From Gamsiella multidivaricata (lineage: Eukaryota > Mortierellomycota > Mortierellomycetes > Mortierellales > Mortierellaceae), in contig NW_026251750.1 of the NCBI RefSeq assembly GCF_025024155.1, forward strand, positions 124,001 through 188,000: a stretch of DNA of 64,000 nt, written 5' to 3'. Each line of letters opens with the position of its first letter. Position 1 is the first letter of the stretch. Positions 33,847-46,590 of the stretch are shown one piece after another. The notes under the pieces were generated by a model that ran no database searches, had not been told where the DNA came from, and saw only the letters and a list, made by a program, of their open reading frames with translations. The position numbers were made by a program, and so were the translations under genes.

Positions 33847-36800
33847 CTAGAGCTGATTTATCGCAGGGATAGGCGCCGAACGGAACGGAGAGCGTCTTGG
33901 CAATGCTGGAGGAAGAACAGGAGAGGTCGAGGATCGAGGAGATTCCGTCAAAGGACGACCGATTGGGCTTCTCAAACTATCACCTGTCACTACCGAAACT
34001 GTCGGCGGACTCTTGACGCGAACAGCGCCAATAACCGCATTATCCACAGCGCCTTCGGTCCGACCAGAAAATGAAGATGAGCACGTCGATTCTGGCGCTG
34101 AGGCTGTTGCAGCAAAGGCAGACAAGAGAATCTCGTGTGCCTCATCATTAGGCGAAGAACCTGAATCATTTTTCTGAACGGCGTTCCCTTGGACGTCCTC
34201 CTTTCCTGTATCGTGTGCTGGCAGATCGGCCTTGAAAACATCGACATACGACTCTGTAACGCCTACAAGTGCGGATGTTGCTGCGGACGTAGGTCTCCCC
34301 TCGCTGTTTCCATCACTTACATTGTCAGTCTCAGGACTCGTCGCTGGCCTCATAATCGACACTGGTCGACTTTCCTCCTCCTGCGACCTATCGAACCGCT
34401 CAAGCCCCTGCTTCTGTATCCGCTCCTCCACTTCCTGGTTGATCGCCATTGCAAGCTCGTCCGGTGCCACAATATGTTTCGCTACATCCCCAACGCTATC
34501 CCTGCCAATGCGCTCGAGTTCCAGATCGATACATCGCTGTTGCTGGCACCTCTGATTGTGCACATGGGTGGACCAGTCGTTCGTGATCAGCGAAATAGGC
34601 GCCGTTGTGATCTTCGGTGCCAGCAAGTTCGACGAATACGGTTGCCGGTTGTTGTGCAACTTCTGGGTCGACGACCGAGAGGACGATTGGAGCACCTCAT
34701 CCAGAACCGAAACTGAGGGAGATCGCATCCTGGACCTGGACGAGAGCGAGGCCGTGGACTGGTCGAATCCAACAAGCTTCGATGACGATGATGCCGGAGA
34801 GTATGGGGAAAGCAAGAGGTGTAGAGGGTCGCCTGCCTCGCCTTCGGATCCTTTGGTCAGTGAGCTCATCGATTTTGAGAATCCTTTGTGGTCCTGTTTG
34901 CCGCTACTGCTGCTTGATTTTTTCGAGGGCGCCGATACCAAGATTAGACTTTGGAACATGGAGCTGTTCGTATCCAGCGTTTGACTAACGTTCTTTCTAC
35001 CCAAACTTGTACCACTGCCGCAACCACCATTCGCCTTCTCCAACACAGGCGGCTGCCCTCCTCCTCCATAAGCATTCCACAGCTTCTTTGTTTTCTTGGG
35101 ACTCGTCGCCGCCGTCACATTCTCCTCTCGATCCACGATCTGCATGAGCGGAAGATCATGGTCCGTGCAATACTTCTTCCCAGATGTCACCGATAGGGTC
35201 ATGCTATTCTTTCTCGGATCCTCGCCAATGCTCGTCACAGCCGATGCATTCTCAGTCACTGTTTCTGAGAAACCATTGGCATCTGCGCTACACGAGTTGA
35301 TAGTCGAAATAGAGCCGGATGAGGCATTGCTTTCGGTGCGCTGCGAACCAAGCGGATTGGTGTCGACCCTGTGGCACCGCGTTTGAGGGGAGGATGGCAT
35401 TGCATGGTTACTGCTACTGGCATTGGTGTATGAGGCGAGTGCAGCCGCAGAGCTGCCAAAACCGATCATCTTTGGCGAGGAAACCAAAAAATTCGGAGAA
35501 CTCGTATTAGGCGACACACATCCTGCTAACAGGAATGAAAATAGGTGAGGAAATTTGTCATCAGTATCGGCGTGGTGGTCCCGCATCCATAGCAATCCCA
35601 AATGATGCTGCTGATTTGTACCTGCATCAATGCAGATCGTCTGTCCATTCTTCCGTGGATGAGGCTGCGGAGAGTTGTGCCCCGTCAATGAAGACGAGGG
35701 GGAATGGAAACTCCCTTGATTTGCACCACGGCCTTGCTGCAGACTTGATCGTCCCTGATGATCCAGAGGTTGGATCGTGCCCCTGCTATAGCTGCCACTA
35801 GTCTTGCCACTGCTGTTCCCGCCAAGACTGAACTCAGTGTAGCTCGAGTAATTCGAGTGCTGGTCCGTATAGCTCGATGTCGGACTCTGGGTGAGGCTGC
35901 CTCCAGAATAGTTGAGCGTTCGATGCGGATGGACACCACGGATCACGATGGGACTCCGCTGTTGGGACGGCAGCGAGTCCAAACTGGGCTTTGTGGACGC
36001 CCCATGACTGCTACTACCATTCAGAGTCGGTGAGGCCGAAGGTGCCCAGCCATCAAGATTGTCGTCCAAACTGAACTGCAATTCCTTGAACGACTTTTGT
36101 GTCGGGTGTTGATACGACAAAGAAGGTGATGACGTGGGATGTTCATGTGCTGGCATGATCAATGTCGAAGGATCGTTCATATCCGAGAGTGTCGGGTCCT
36201 CCAGCTGCAGTCGGTCCAGTACCTTGTCGATGATCGACTGCTCGTTCCCTGCAGACTGAAGGGAATTATCACGGGACCTCCTGGACCCTCGTCCTCCTTT
36301 TACTGATCCAGACCCTTGACCCTCCTGGTTCTGATCCAGGAGACTATAAGTCCCCTCTAGATGGGCAAGCGCATGGTTGATATGGGCCTGGATTGCGTCC
36401 AACCAAAGATCGAGTGCCTGCGGGGTTTCTGCATGGAACATATGATGTTGGTGTTCGTGCGGTATGGACTCGGAGGACGAGAGTCGGAATGCATACTTGG
36501 ACTTTCTGGAGACCTCGGGTCCTGAAGTTAGAATGGAATAGTCCGCAAGATGGAGTACTCCCAAAGGCTTCGTATCGGTCTAAAGCAGTAGACAGTATAA
36601 CAGCATTTTTTTTCGTCAATTTCATGCATAAAACGCGTGCGGCAAAACGGCGCACTGATAAAATCAAAACATCGGCAGCGAGGGCGGGGGAAAGGGATAC
36701 AATCATAGTTTCATAAGATGTGGATGCTCTGGACCCTGCTACTGCTGCTGCTGCTGCTGCAGGAATTGAACCTACATTAGTCCGATAATAGTAAAGGCGA

Positions 36801-37555
36801 TCATCTCGCAGGACGCACCACCGTCGCTTCCAAACGAGCTGTAATGAGGATGATCTCTTTTGCAGCCATTCCTCAAGCATTATCCGCTCGTCGTGCATGT
36901 TCTTGGGATGCTGCTGAAAAATTGCATTAAAGGAAGCGACGCCAGAATCCGGCTGCGCTGAAGACGCATAGAACTCGTAGTATGAATGGTCGACTTGTTT
37001 GTTGCCGTTGATCTGATGATGAGGGTGGGCGCCGTCAAATTGGGTCGGGGCCTGATCATGTTTGCTCGGTTTGCTTTTGAAAGAGTTCTTCAAACTCCTA
37101 TGAGAGGCTGTGTTGGTGTGTTCGAACGGAGATGTCTCGTTATGGCTGGGCGAAGGCTGAGAGTGGGTTTTGCGAAAGGCGAGGCTCTTGATTCCGGACG
37201 TATTTCTGGTTTGGTCACTCAGACTGCTGGTATTGGTGGATGTTGACATTGATGTGTTCTTTTTGCTGTTATTGCCCAGGTGTTGATGTTGTGAGGTGTT
37301 GAGAAGGCCTGATCCTAGTTTCGTAGGTGGGGAGGAAACTGTACCGGAGATCATGATGCTGTGCGAGGAGAGACTGGGACGTGGAAGGGAGAGATCAGAC
37401 CGGTGAGCAGAGAGATCATGGCCTTCGGGCTCAGTATTGAAGCAGTAGTTTTTGGACTGAACAAAGGGGCCGAATGGGCTGGGGCGAGAGGTCTGCTTTG
37501 CTGGAGCCGACCCAGGATGGTGGATAGCACCAGTGTTCTGCTGCTTGGTATTCAT
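33847..37555 (-). CDS. PH-domain protein, 1170 residues, function unknown
   Basis: Two exons, 37555-36776 and 36579-33847. A disordered leader of about 230 residues precedes one pleckstrin-homology domain spanning the intron: EEWLQKRSSSLQLVWKRRWC, VLRDDRLYYYRTN, then TDTKPLGVLHLADYSI, KSKYAFRLSSSE and ETPQALDLWLDAIQAHI with the near-invariant C-terminal Trp. Such domains bind phosphoinositides or proteins and place a protein at membranes. The remaining 800 or so residues are Ser-rich and mostly disordered, with one ordered-looking helical patch (PDELAMAINQEVEERIQKQG). No catalytic domain is visible. It could be a cortical scaffold of the Boi/Skg3 kind, but sequence does not prove that. Confidence 0.85.
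36742..36761. repeat. CTG microsatellite in the PH-gene intron
   Basis: Six to seven CTG units (CAG on the coding strand) lie just inside the 5' end of the only intron, 14-33 bases from the donor. They would encode Ala if the intron were kept. Confidence 0.85.
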
Positions 37556-40500
37556 GGGACGAAGATGGCAAGGGAAAGGAGAAAGTGATACGATTGGAAA
37601 TAGCCGGAAGTGATGATATTCAGGGCAGAAAATATAGGCAAGCGATATGGATTGCTAATTCGTGAGGTCCCGTCTGAAGTTAGAGGAAGATCTTTGATGA
37701 CAAAATGAAAGATAATCAGGAACGAGCGGGGGGCAGGCACCCTCCGGGGTCGCGATCGGGCGCTTTCTGTGGTTGTGATTGGAGGGTATGATGGAGGTCT
37801 AGTCCGTGACAGGAAATAGGATAAAGGTGGCCTTTGAGAAGTATGGAAACAGAGTAAAATGAGACAGAGGCGTGAAAAGCGTAGAAAAAGGTACTGTGTT
37901 CCCTTGTGGCAAATGAAAAGTGAAGCGCAACTGTGAGTAAGCCGCGGGGAACTGAATGTGGAATGGGAATGAACAAAGGAAGAGTCGAATGTAGAAGGAG
38001 CTGAATGAAGAAAGACTTTTGTCAGTCTGGTCTGACAAACAACAACCAATACACGCAACGCCTGTGAGATGCATGGGCACGACACATGTGTTTAATACTG
38101 CATATGCTCTTTTCTATTGGAAACACAAAGACAGCCCAGTACCATAATGGCACCACAATTCCATCCCACGGCAGGTATTTCCTCTTTCTGCTCATACAGG
38201 ATATCGACTACCCTCATTGCCATCAACATTTTTGATCAAGGTTCTGTGGGAACATGCAATATACACACGAAACAAAAGGAGCAAAAAGAAGAGACGAAAA
38301 TCGAGAGCTGAAAACAAAGAGGGGAGTACAAAAATGTACAACAGGGCCATTCAACTAAGATAGCTGATGGCGTGAGTCTGTGTCTTCATTGTGTCTGCGC
38401 ATACGAATGTGCAAGTGTTTCTCTTTCATTATTTTTGTGTCTCCCATCATGTTGGGCAAAGACAAAGACAAAGAGCTCATTGGCTGAGGACCGACTTGGG
38501 CGTGTGAATTAGTTCCGCGCTCTCGTTACCTGTCTGTGTCAAAAACGCGAGTGTAGCCTGGTCAAGGAGGCGTGTAGGCTATTTAGTTGGTCGCAGTGAA
38601 TGAATATTACTGAGGACAGTTGTTTGCTTCAGATAAACGAAAGGATCGACTGTAAGGGTGAAGAATCCGTCAAGTGAGTTATGGGAATGGTATTTTGCCA
38701 AGAACAATTGACGCTCGTAAACGATAAACAGAAAGGATAGGAAAAAGAGGAAGAGATAAAAAGAGAAAGAGGGAAAGGAGAGAAGAGGAAGGAGAAAAGA
38801 GGAAGGAGAAAGACGTTCCTCTTTCGCGTCCCTTGCAGCTCGCTTCGCATTCCATTCGTTTTAAAAAAAATGTCTGTCATCACCATGTTTATTAACTTTG
38901 AGTGGGGGGTTATTCTTTTGGACCCATGGGCAGCCATGGATGGTGCTTACTTTCATTCGCCGGGCACGTTAAACGTACTTCTTCCGCCACAAACAGACAT
39001 CATCCAGCATCGTGTTGCTGTTGTGTTTATCAACAACGTGCTCAATCACGACAATAATTACGGACCATGGTGCACCAATGCCATGCCCATGCCCATGCAT
39101 ATGCCATGCATCATGTTGCTCTCTTGTGTTCCCAACACTTACATTTGTTCTATTCATTTGTAGGCTGGAAATTGTAGTTTATACTCTCACAAAAAGGAAG
39201 CCATCGCCTTCCGCGCCCCCTCCCTGTTCAGCCTTATCTCGACTTCGCCCTGAATAATACTTTCATTCACCGAAAATGAAATCGTCAACCACGTCCTTGG
39301 TGACAACATCCTTGCCCACATGGGCAAAGTCCTCTTGTTTATCTTTTCCTTGCATTTCTTTTTTGATCACATCCGATCCACCCTTGCGACGCCCATGTGT
39401 GTGCGCAGTTGAAATAACAAAATGCAATTTCACAAATGGATGATAGGAAAAAATGCGTTCAATAGGCTGGGCTTATCCCCTTCCGGCCTAGTCCCAGCTC
39501 AATACTACATGTGCGTGCGTCAATGTTGCTATAGTCTTTCAGCAACAGCCTGCCCTGCAAACCTCCATGTCTTCAAGAGTGCTCGTTAATAAAGCAGTTT
39601 ATCCTACAGTAAACGAGAGCCAGCAATCAACCATCACGTACCAGTAAGGGAAACCGATGAGACAGAAGAGAGTGAGAGTTGGCAGTAAGATAGCATCACC
39701 GACGAATGCGTTGACTACATGCACTGCAGCGGCTCAATAAATAAAAATACTAATAAAAAGCGCGAGCAGATGATGAAAGGAGGCAGGCCATTGTTACCAA
39801 GTGCTTGGCTCCAGTATAAATTTATAGACTCGAAAGATACCTCCAAGATGGATGCCTTCTTTCTTCCGAAACGGCTCCCTTACTTCCGCTCAACTTTCAC
39901 ACACATGCACACACCTGTTTTTAAACGGTCGCAGGGAGTGTCTTGTTTCCAATCCATTCTTTTTTTTTCTTTTTTTTTTTACTGGTGTCTTGCTGCTCAT
40001 GTAGGCTTGCTTTACTCATTGAATGCGTTCATCATCCAGTGCCGCCTCTTCTTGTTCGATAACGCCATGGCGTGTACCCAATGGACAATTCCAAATTACG
40101 CGCTCTACGCCAACGGTTACCTTAATACTTCCAGGTTTCACATCTCTCTTCAATACATGTACGCGATGTAATTGTGCCTGACTGTTTACCCCAATGTTTT
40201 TTTTGTCGATCCCCATTCCTCCTTTCGAAATACTCTACGGTCCCGTCTGAGCCCATTATCTTGACCCCTACCTGTACCTGGTGCCTAGTCGATTGACCTC
40301 CGATCGAGACAAGGCCCTCCTGAGAATCATCTGCTTCGAAACTGGGTGCTCTTTAGCACCGCATTGCCCTGTATATGTCCTAACACTGCAATGCCAATTT
40401 TTTTTTTTTTCTTTAGTAACGACAGGACGGTGCACATGTTACGGTCCTAAGATGGCTCCTTTGTTTTTCGCAACAAGGTTCAAAAAGAGCTCTGCCTAGT

Positions 40501-40993
40501 AATGTATGGAGTATTTCAAGACGTCGAGATTAGGCACCAGGAGTACATATCACTTTGACAGAGGTTGAGGATGGTGGACCCAGCCGACACCAGGGCGGCT
40601 GAATTAAATGCAGGAACGAACTAATCTCAAAGAGAGGGCAGACAAATATTGATGTGGATCTCCTTTTATTAGCTTAGCTCTCGCTTTCGCTTCATTATTT
40701 TTCAGCGTCTTCTGTGAGTTCCAACTGGGCCTTCGTGGTATGCGGGTTATCAACAGCACTTCGAGCGAATAATTTTTTTTTTTCATTTAATTCGTTCCTT
40801 CGAGAGAGTTGAGTATTACTCCACATGGGAGCGTACGTAACTTTACTGTACGTCTACTATTTCCTACCATGAAAATGTAGTGCCATTGAGGGTCAGAACG
40901 AAGGAGCGAGCACGAGAAAAAAAATACATCGTTTGAGGCGCTGGGCTTTAATAACATTTTGGTATAAAGCTTTTGCACTTGCTAAAAACGTCT
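37556..40993. other. Intergenic region, no supported gene
   Basis: 3.4 kb between the start of the PH gene and the stop of the transporter gene, both minus strand. A strongly purine-biased stretch runs 38725-38815. Small GCATGC-like direct repeats occur near 39080-39115, and T runs near 39960 and 40399. No conserved coding pattern or tRNA was seen. Confidence 0.5.
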
Positions 40994-43051
40994 TCAAGAA
41001 ACAATACCAGCGATGCACGCAGAGATCAAAGTAGAAACCGCCCCACACATACACGCCGAGAACGACAGCCTTGCGATCGCATCCGATCGGTCTGGCGACA
41101 ACGTCAAAAATAACGAAATCTGCGTTCCAATACTTCCGATGTTCGCAAACGATGCCATCGCATAGGTCGTCAACAGCTTTGTTCTTGGCTCCAACGAGTC
41201 CTGGATTTGTGTAAACGCCGCAAACGCCGCAAACTCGTTCAAGATGTATTTCACTCCCATCACCTCCGCCGACTCTCTCAGATCCCCGGAAGGGATCCCG
41301 ATCAGCCACGCAAGTGGATACAACATCCAGGACGCGATCTTTTGAATCGAAATTTCAACTCCGTAGAAATGAAAGATCCAACCCAGGAAGCCGTTCGCGA
41401 GACCGAGTAACGAGATCACAGCGAGCAGGACCGCAATGATGACGATGCACAGCTTGATACCAAAGATTGCGCCGTTCGAGATCGCGTGGATCGCATTCGA
41501 CTCCCGGTCTTTGTATGCAGGCGAGATCGCCGTGCCCCTCGTCAGCGGAACTTCTTCTTCAGGGAACCGGATCTTTGAGATCACAATCGCGCAGGGGACA
41601 GACATCATGCAACATGTCAGTAACGCGGTCGCGTCCGCACCGAAGGCCAACAATCCCAGGAACACGGACCCGGAAATCGTCGCGAAACCAGAGGTCAAGA
41701 CCTGATGTAGTTCCGCCTCAGTCATCTCCGAGACAAACGGACCAACCAGCATGGATGCCTCGGACATTCCAACAAAGGGCGCAGCACAGGCAGCAACACA
41801 CTCGACGCCAGAGATGTCAATGATGTGGATCACAACCTTGGCCATGCCTGCGACGACGGATTGGACAATGTTGTAGTAGTACAGACACTGAATTACAGCT
41901 GCGAAGAGGATGATCGCAGGCAGGACCGAGACCGCAAAGGAACTCGCGAAAGGGATGGCCGTGCCGTTGTAGGTGACTGAATTCGGCCCAAAGATAAACT
42001 CGCGGCCCTGGGAGGCATAGCTGAGAAAGTTCTCAGCCTGTTGCGAAATGAATTGGAAGACATTATAGCCAACAGACCAGCGTATGATGAGGACTCCAAG
42101 GATGTACTGCATGAATATCCCCGTCCAGACGATCTTCCAGGAGATGGCCTTGCGGTTCTATGTTATGGTCGTGCCACAATTGAAAGGATGGATAGCATAA
42201 CACACTTAGAGTTCAGAGCGTGCCCATTTCCAGATGCAGTGCATCCCTCCCTTTTCGCATTTCTGTCCAAATCTGGCCAAGGCTCCTCTTTCAAGGTCCA
42301 TGACAAACTAATGACGGGAGAGATCTCCCATGAATCGGCCATGGTGAATGAGGGCATGAATTAGTTCTCTGGGGAACCTCACTCAGAAAACCTATTGCTT
42401 TACCTTTGAGAACGCAATAACGAGCGACACTAACACCACGAGTCCCAAGCAACTAACCAGTCTCTGTGCTCTTGTTCCATGAGCATCATTTGGCCTCAAA
42501 GCTGCCGTCAATATCAGGGCCGCTGGCGGGAGTCCGAATCCCAGCCCCCGGACCAACCACTTCGGCAACCTCCCAATCGCCCTCGCTCCATCATTCCAAA
42601 CCGTGCTTACCGGTCCTGCAATCGTTCCCTTTGGCAAATGTCTCACCACGATCCACCACACAATCGCCGCATACAACAAAGAAAGTACCAGGATATTGCC
42701 CTCCTTATGGATCACGACCGCGGGGATGAAGAGACAGGTGCACGCCACGAATGCGATCGCATGGTGCACTAGAACCTTGTTGTTATAGTAGACCGGGAAC
42801 CGCCCATGGTATGATGAAGCCGTCGTCGTAGTTGAGACGTCTTCTGCTGAATGCACCGAATCTGCCTTTTCTTCCTCGACTTTATTGTCCTCAGCAGTGC
42901 CAATTTTGTTATTACTGGTCGGATGATCACGTCGTCGCTGCGGTTGTATTGAAATATTGTTTTCTATCACTTCTTCGTCACTAGGAGGCTGCGACTCCAT
43001 GTAATCCAGCTTCTCGTCGTCGACCGAATACGGGTACGCCTCTCTTGACAT
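40994..43051 (-). CDS. Concentrative nucleoside transporter (CNT/SLC28 family)
   Basis: Takes up nucleosides across the plasma membrane using an ion gradient, a proton gradient in known fungal members. Exons are 43051-42404 and 42157-40994 (603 residues). A hydrophilic acidic N-terminus of about 95 residues is followed by a row of membrane helices. The family core is clear: WTGIFMQYILGVLIIRW, then APFVGMSEASMLVGPFVSEM with the substrate-site Glu, and ELHQVLTSGFATISGSVF. These match the GQSEA...MTxSELH...TSGFATIAGS pattern. The C-terminal half has WMLYPLAWLIGIP, NEFAAFAAF and FANIGSIGTQI. The start at 43051 is the first ATG after a non-coding leader. Nucleoside selectivity cannot be told. Confidence 0.93.
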
Positions 43052-43462
43052 TTTGTTCAATTGATCGACTCGTAAGGATGATAGTTGGATATCAGTAGAA
43101 AGGAGTGAGAAAGGGAAAGGAAATGCAGGAAGGAAAGATGAATCTAAAAGGAAAGAAGAGAAAAATGGTAGGAAGGGGCGAAGGAGGAATTGTGGAAGGA
43201 GAAGGTGCGGTTCCAAAAAAATCACTTCGAACGATGTCTCACTAGGGACAAGTGCGATCTGCTTGATCACCCACAGAGATCGAAAAGTCATTGACTATAG
43301 ATGGCGTATAGCGATGGCAGGCCCTGTACCTCATTGGCTTTAAGCAAGCATGTGGAGAGTGTAGGTAGGGGTCTCTTTCTCCATCCTTTCTGTCGACTGG
43401 GGTTTATTATGATAGTTGCCTTGAAATTTTATAATGGTATGTTGGCGGGTATGAAGGATGGT
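43052..43462. other. Transporter promoter / monooxygenase 3' region
   Basis: 411 bp between two minus-strand genes. It is purine-rich on the plus strand around 43085-43210. No further feature. Confidence 0.5.
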
Positions 43463-44124
43463 TTACGCATTAAAGACAAGTCTTGGTTCTTGTGGCAGGG
43501 GCTTGATCGAGCCACGGTCCGGTACCTGAGGCAGGAAATGCAGCTGTGGACGGCATTGTAATCGCTGCTCATTCGACTTCCTCGCCAGCTTGGCCGGCAT
43601 GTAGCCGAAAAAGATCTTGCGAACGAATTGCGAGACTGGACCCTTTCGTTATTGTTGTTGTAAAGCAAAAGAAGCATGTAGGTGTTAGCGGTCGGTGTAT
43701 AAGAAGTTTGGGTTAATATGGATATTTTGCTGCGCCGTGGCGATCTCGGCCTACCCTGTCTCCCATGACCTTGCCAAACTGTCGCGACTTGCTGAGACCT
43801 GCTTTGGCGGCCAACATACGTTGGGCGTAGTAGGTCTCGAACACCTTAGTAATGTTCTTTTGTGTCACTTCAGGCATGTCCACGAGCAAGTTACACAAAT
43901 AAACACCCTCCAGAATCGCAAGGTTTGCGCCGAGTCCTGCGCTTGGGACGACCTAAACATTTGCCGATGGGTCCCACGATGGCATTTATGAAGTTAGCCG
44001 AAGGCGTCTCTTGTCGACAAACATAAACGACAAAACAAAACATCCGTTATACCTTGTGGCATGCTGTGCATCGATAGATAACAGATATACGTGGTCAGCC
44101 GATGTTGCTCTATTACTTATGCTC

Positions 44125-44161
<37 letters not shown>

Positions 44162-45647
44162 TACCATCTCCTAGAAGGACAACACGATCCTCGTACCATG
44201 TCTCGAATAACTTTTCTTCCAGCATAATCTTTGAAATCTCAGGCGACCTGTCGATGATGTCTCCCAAGGTGCCCTGGAACGGGTTCGGCTGGTGGCGCAC
44301 AAAATCCGCCATTTCCTTGGAGGCCTCTGGACCCCATTCCGAAAACCTGAATCCTGCACCCTTTTCGGCATTGCCTCTGGGTACGTTTTGGATCACGGCC
44401 CATGAGATCCTGTTGTTGGGTAGAGGCATGTAAATTGCCTAGACACCCGCAGATTCACATGCAAAATAATAACAATAATAATAACAGCCAAAAATGTGAG
44501 TAGGAAATGCCAAGGATACTTTGTAGCGCCGTGCTATCATGTCTATCGACTTGTAATACGGGGCCATAAAAGATGTCTTTCACATACATAAAAAGGATCG
44601 GTCTTGGGGATGACGACTTCAAAGTCTGCGAAGTCGTTCTTCAGCACTGGGTACTGTTCAGGATCCAAGGGCTCGCTGATTCCGACTAGAGTTACGGCGT
44701 TGTTTTGATCAGGACGTATGAGTGACGGGCGACGGCATTAGATGTATTTAGTAAAAGTACATCGAGTGTCCAATCCACGCTCGCTCCCAAGAGATGCTGT
44801 GGTGCACATGTTTATACCTAAGCAATGCTGGTTGTAGCCCAGGGGCTTGTCGTCCGAAGCAGGGAGCTTTCCCTTCTGCTTCAGGCTCTTGTATATGTTC
44901 TGACGCACTGCAGAATATGCCCCATCGGCACCGATGATTATGTCGCTCAAATACGCGCTGTTGGAAGAGAGGACTCGCTGCGTCAATAAAGGTCCAGAAT
45001 GTTGATCCGCGATAGATGGATGCGGACAATGAAGGTTTATTTACATCGAGGGAAAAGAAACGAGAGCCCGCTCCAGACAAATAGCTTTTTTTGTTTTTTT
45101 TGTTTGTTTGTTTGGATTTACCTTCCATCAGCACACTTGGCCACCGCTCCATCTTCGCCCTGGGTGATCGAGAGGACTCGCTTGTTGTAGAGGATCTTGT
45201 GCTTCGGCAGGTTCTTCAGTAGCACATTGTAGAACGCTGGACGATCTAGGATAATGGCCGGGTAGCCGCCACTAAACGGTGCAAGAGCACGAAATCATTA
45301 ACCAGAGCTTGGAGGTATATCCATCCTCGGCCGTCTCAAATTTCCCGCGCGTTTTCATACATCTCTTCCAGGTCCGAAAAATCTACTCTCCCAATGGGTT
45401 TGAGTTGGTCGTTGTAAAAGTTGAAGTGCCGTACAGGGTTGGAAACCTCGTAAAAGTCATTGAGCAGGCCCAATTGCTCCATGACAGGCAAGCTCGTTGC
45501 ATCCAGACCGAGGGACGAGCCCAGAGCTCTGATGCGGGTTGCCTTTTCAAGGATGATGTAGTTGATGTTGGTCTTCTCAAACATGTTGGCGAGGGCCAGT
45601 CCACCAATACCTCCGCCCACAATGGTTACAGTGAGGCTGCTGGACAT
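43463..45647 (-). CDS. FAD-dependent monooxygenase (aromatic hydroxylase-like)
   Basis: Probably a single-component flavin hydroxylase using NAD(P)H and oxygen; the substrate is unknown. Eight exons: 45647-45361, 45271-45122, 44957-44818, 44685-44588, 44438-44165, 44063-44053, 43952-43755 and 43642-43463 (445 residues). The N-terminal dinucleotide fold reads VTIVGGGIGGLALANMFEK. The middle has IIIGADGAYSAVR, the DG motif binding both FAD and NAD(P)H. LLGDACHK starts the third, ribityl-binding motif and is assembled from three exons, one of only 11 nt, then VVPSAGLGANLAILEG. The C-terminus has VRKIFFGYMPAKLA and no obvious membrane anchor. Similar genes may lie in secondary metabolism, but the neighbours here give no such hint. 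Confidence 0.88.
44126..44158. repeat. 33-base homopolymer in a monooxygenase intron
   Basis: A run of 33 T on the plus strand (A on the coding strand) begins six bases after the donor of intron 5. Confidence 0.9.
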
Positions 45648-46234
45648 GGTGTCTGAGGAATGGGATTCTGATTCGGTCGAGCGGTGGGGGAAAATGGAGG
45701 AATGAGTTGAGTTGAATGAGGGGAGCGCGGCGCAGAGACAATTTGGAAAGAACACTCGGTGGCGTGATGAAAGCTCCTGAAAAAAAAAAAAAAAAAAAAA
45801 AGAACGAACCAGCCCAATGGATGAGAGAGCGGGGAGGGAGGAGCTTTCTATCTTCAGTGCTCGTTATCTCGGAGGATCGCCGCATCCTCCATCTGCTCCA
45901 CCGTTACACAGTCTCTTGCCAAGTGTGCCAACTGTAATTTACATTACTAAAGGAATAACCAATGAAGCACTTTCGATCCAAAGAAGGCCCAGTGGAAAGC
46001 AACAGGAGCACTGTCGAGGTGCGTAAAAAAGAACACTTTATCAAGCCCATGCGGAATGTCGTCCATTGTCCAAGCGCCCCTCTTTTTTTTTTCCATCTGC
46101 AGACTTTCGCATCTAGCTTGACACCACTGCCTCTTTTAATCGCAGGGTATATGCTCTGCAAGTCTGCCACCGCGTGCGATGACAACGAAGGTATATCTGA
46201 ACAACGACAGTGGCGACAAGGAACGAGATATAGA

Positions 46235-46590
46235 TTAGATTACGTTCATTTTAGTGGGCTTGCTTGAGCAATCATTCGAAGAAGGATTGGAACGACCTCT
46301 TGTCATATCCAATGAACATGCGTTCTCCTCCGTTACAGACAGTGGTGGAAGTCCACTGCAATCGAAGGTAGAAAATACCAGGTAGCTGCTTGGATCGACA
46401 GTTGCATATGCCTTGCTACCTTCCAGTCTTCCGTCCTTGATACAAGGCGAATCCTTGTTGTGTTTGACAGTTGCTCGTCCGTCGCAGGACATGGCAGGAT
46501 ATTAACCAGCAAGATGGTCTGAGAAATGCAACAAGTGATCGACGTTAAAAAAGCTACGTCGGTGATCTGGCTCACGCACTTTTGATAGAC
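46235..46590 (-). pseudogene. Possible frameshifted small secreted Cys protein
   Basis: An 85-codon frame (46492-46235) encodes a hydrophilic peptide with five Cys. Directly upstream, in another frame, is a leader-like hydrophobic stretch (VAFLTSITCCISQTILLVNI). The two overlap near 46480, as if a secreted protein had lost its leader by a frameshift, although an unseen splice could also join them. No family is recognised and the ATG at 46492 has an in-frame stop close upstream. Confidence 0.25.

Noticed and set aside
33577..34074. Plus-strand frame overlapping the 3' end of the PH gene
   Set aside because: The minus strand is the coding strand here; the plus-strand frame has no motif and mostly mirrors it.
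36580..36775. Read-through of the PH-gene intron encoding poly-Ala
   Set aside because: GTAGGT donor and TTTAG acceptor are good, and removal joins YYYRTN to TDTKPLGVL within the PH fold.
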